In this document: piece after piece, positions 20,045-20,541 of the stretch
Layout: the number at the start of each line of letters is the position of its first letter
How positions within the stretch are numbered: position 1 is the first letter of the stretch
Assembly: GCA_943704525.1 (NCBI GenBank)
Contig: CALSCQ010000912.1
Location: forward strand, 1-20,541
DNA from: Pigoraptor vietnamica
Taxonomy: Eukaryota; Opisthokonta; Filasterea
Direction: 5' to 3'
Length of the DNA: 20,541 nucleotides
Notes under the pieces: generated by a model
Database searches by the model: none
What the model was told of the DNA's origin: nothing
What the model saw: only the letters and a program-made list of their open reading frames with translations
Position numbers and translations under genes: made by a program

Positions 20045-20193
20045 AATGTATGTATGTATGTGTGTGTGTGTATGTGCGCGCGTGTGAATTAAAAAATGAA
20101 TGGATCGCACTTACGGAAACGCTTGACAACTTGACGCGCGGCGACAACGCCAAGGAATGCCGCAGTGCCCGCTGTGAACGGCAACACGCGCAT
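18425..20193 (-). CDS. OCIA-domain protein, OCIAD1-like
   Basis: Five exons (20193-20115, 19887-19846, 19656-19527, 19179-18963, 18721-18425) encode 254 aa from the ATG at 20193; human OCIAD1 has about 245. The OCIA domain shows a first hydrophobic helix after RVLPF (residues 2-6), a second with GFFGFYLGMLAG at about 50-61, then CESK and LENSPLADKLRKQ, matching the family's C(Q/E)xK and LENSPL. A low-complexity polar middle follows. The C-terminus has ITFDELRERNR and the end NKYGDDME, matching ITYEELRNKNR and NKYGDTWDE of human OCIAD1. OCIA proteins sit in the inner mitochondrial membrane, and some have been linked to endosomes. Their biochemical role is poorly defined. The 5' end is uncertain: the family usually has about 40 more residues upstream, and an exon-like segment lies at 20315-20372. 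Introns 1, 3 and 4 all carry GT/CA tracts. Confidence 0.88.
18778..18869. repeat. (GT)n microsatellite
   Basis: About 90 nt of GT repeats, with a CG-rich interruption near its left end, inside intron 4 of the OCIA-domain gene. Confidence 0.97.
19336..19482. repeat. Long imperfect (GT)n / GTGA tract
   Basis: About 147 nt of GT repeats broken by A (GTGAGTGT units) inside intron 3 of the OCIA-domain gene. Confidence 0.95.
19945..20086. repeat. Imperfect (GT)n / GTAT tract
   Basis: About 140 nt of GT repeats with GTAT and GCGT blocks inside intron 1 of the OCIA-domain gene. Confidence 0.95.

Positions 20194-20541
<348 letters not shown>

Overview
The window is nuclear DNA of a GC-rich, intron-bearing, flagellated single-celled eukaryote. 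The evidence is 34 spliceosomal introns of 84-436 nt in six of seven genes, no operons, genes on both strands, and many (CA/GT)n tracts limited to introns and spacers. A RIB43A/RIBC2 ciliary protein implies doublet microtubules, and a CHASE-type hybrid histidine kinase argues against an animal. I cannot name the lineage. The right end stops inside a (CA)n tract.

Layout, left to right: 1-536, no supported gene. 537-3526 (-), membrane hybrid histidine kinase of 804 aa in 3 exons. 3527-4343, spacer rich in inverted repeats. 4344-6449 (-), RIB43A/RIBC2 homologue of 379 aa in 7 exons. 6450-7523, divergent spacer with an inverted pair of CACGTG boxes. 7524-8510 (+), intronless F-box/Sel1-repeat protein of 328 aa. 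8511-9194, spacer with a perfect hairpin. 9195-14754 (+), coatomer beta-prime (COPB2) of 961 aa in 16 exons. 14755-15241, tail-to-tail spacer. 15242-16784 (-), cation-dependent mannose-6-phosphate-receptor-like protein of 271 aa in 6 exons. 16785-17414, head-to-head promoter region. 17415-18147 (+), proteasome lid subunit SEM1/DSS1 of 81 aa in 3 exons. 18148-18424, short spacer. 18425-20193 (-), OCIA-domain protein of about 254 aa in 5 or more exons. 20194-20541, an exon-like segment and a terminal microsatellite.

Gene models were built by hand: exons were joined where reading phase matched across a donor and an AG acceptor and the joined protein continued a known family. All 34 introns keep frame. 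Donors are strongly biased to GTG (30 of 34), with GTGCGT the commonest hexamer (10).

The genes are mostly housekeeping and do not form one pathway. Loose links exist: COPB2 (Golgi-ER coat) and the M6P-receptor-like protein (lysosomal sorting) both act in vesicle traffic, and SEM1 and the F-box protein both belong to the ubiquitin-proteasome system. I see no convincing new multi-gene system. The most notable items are the receptor with an apparently complete sugar-binding quartet, the intron directly after the COPB2 start codon followed by a 21-nt microexon, the GTG donor bias, the shared C21-(TC)n element in introns of two genes, the perfect inverted repeats in two spacers, and the OCIAD1-type tail conserved in a protist.
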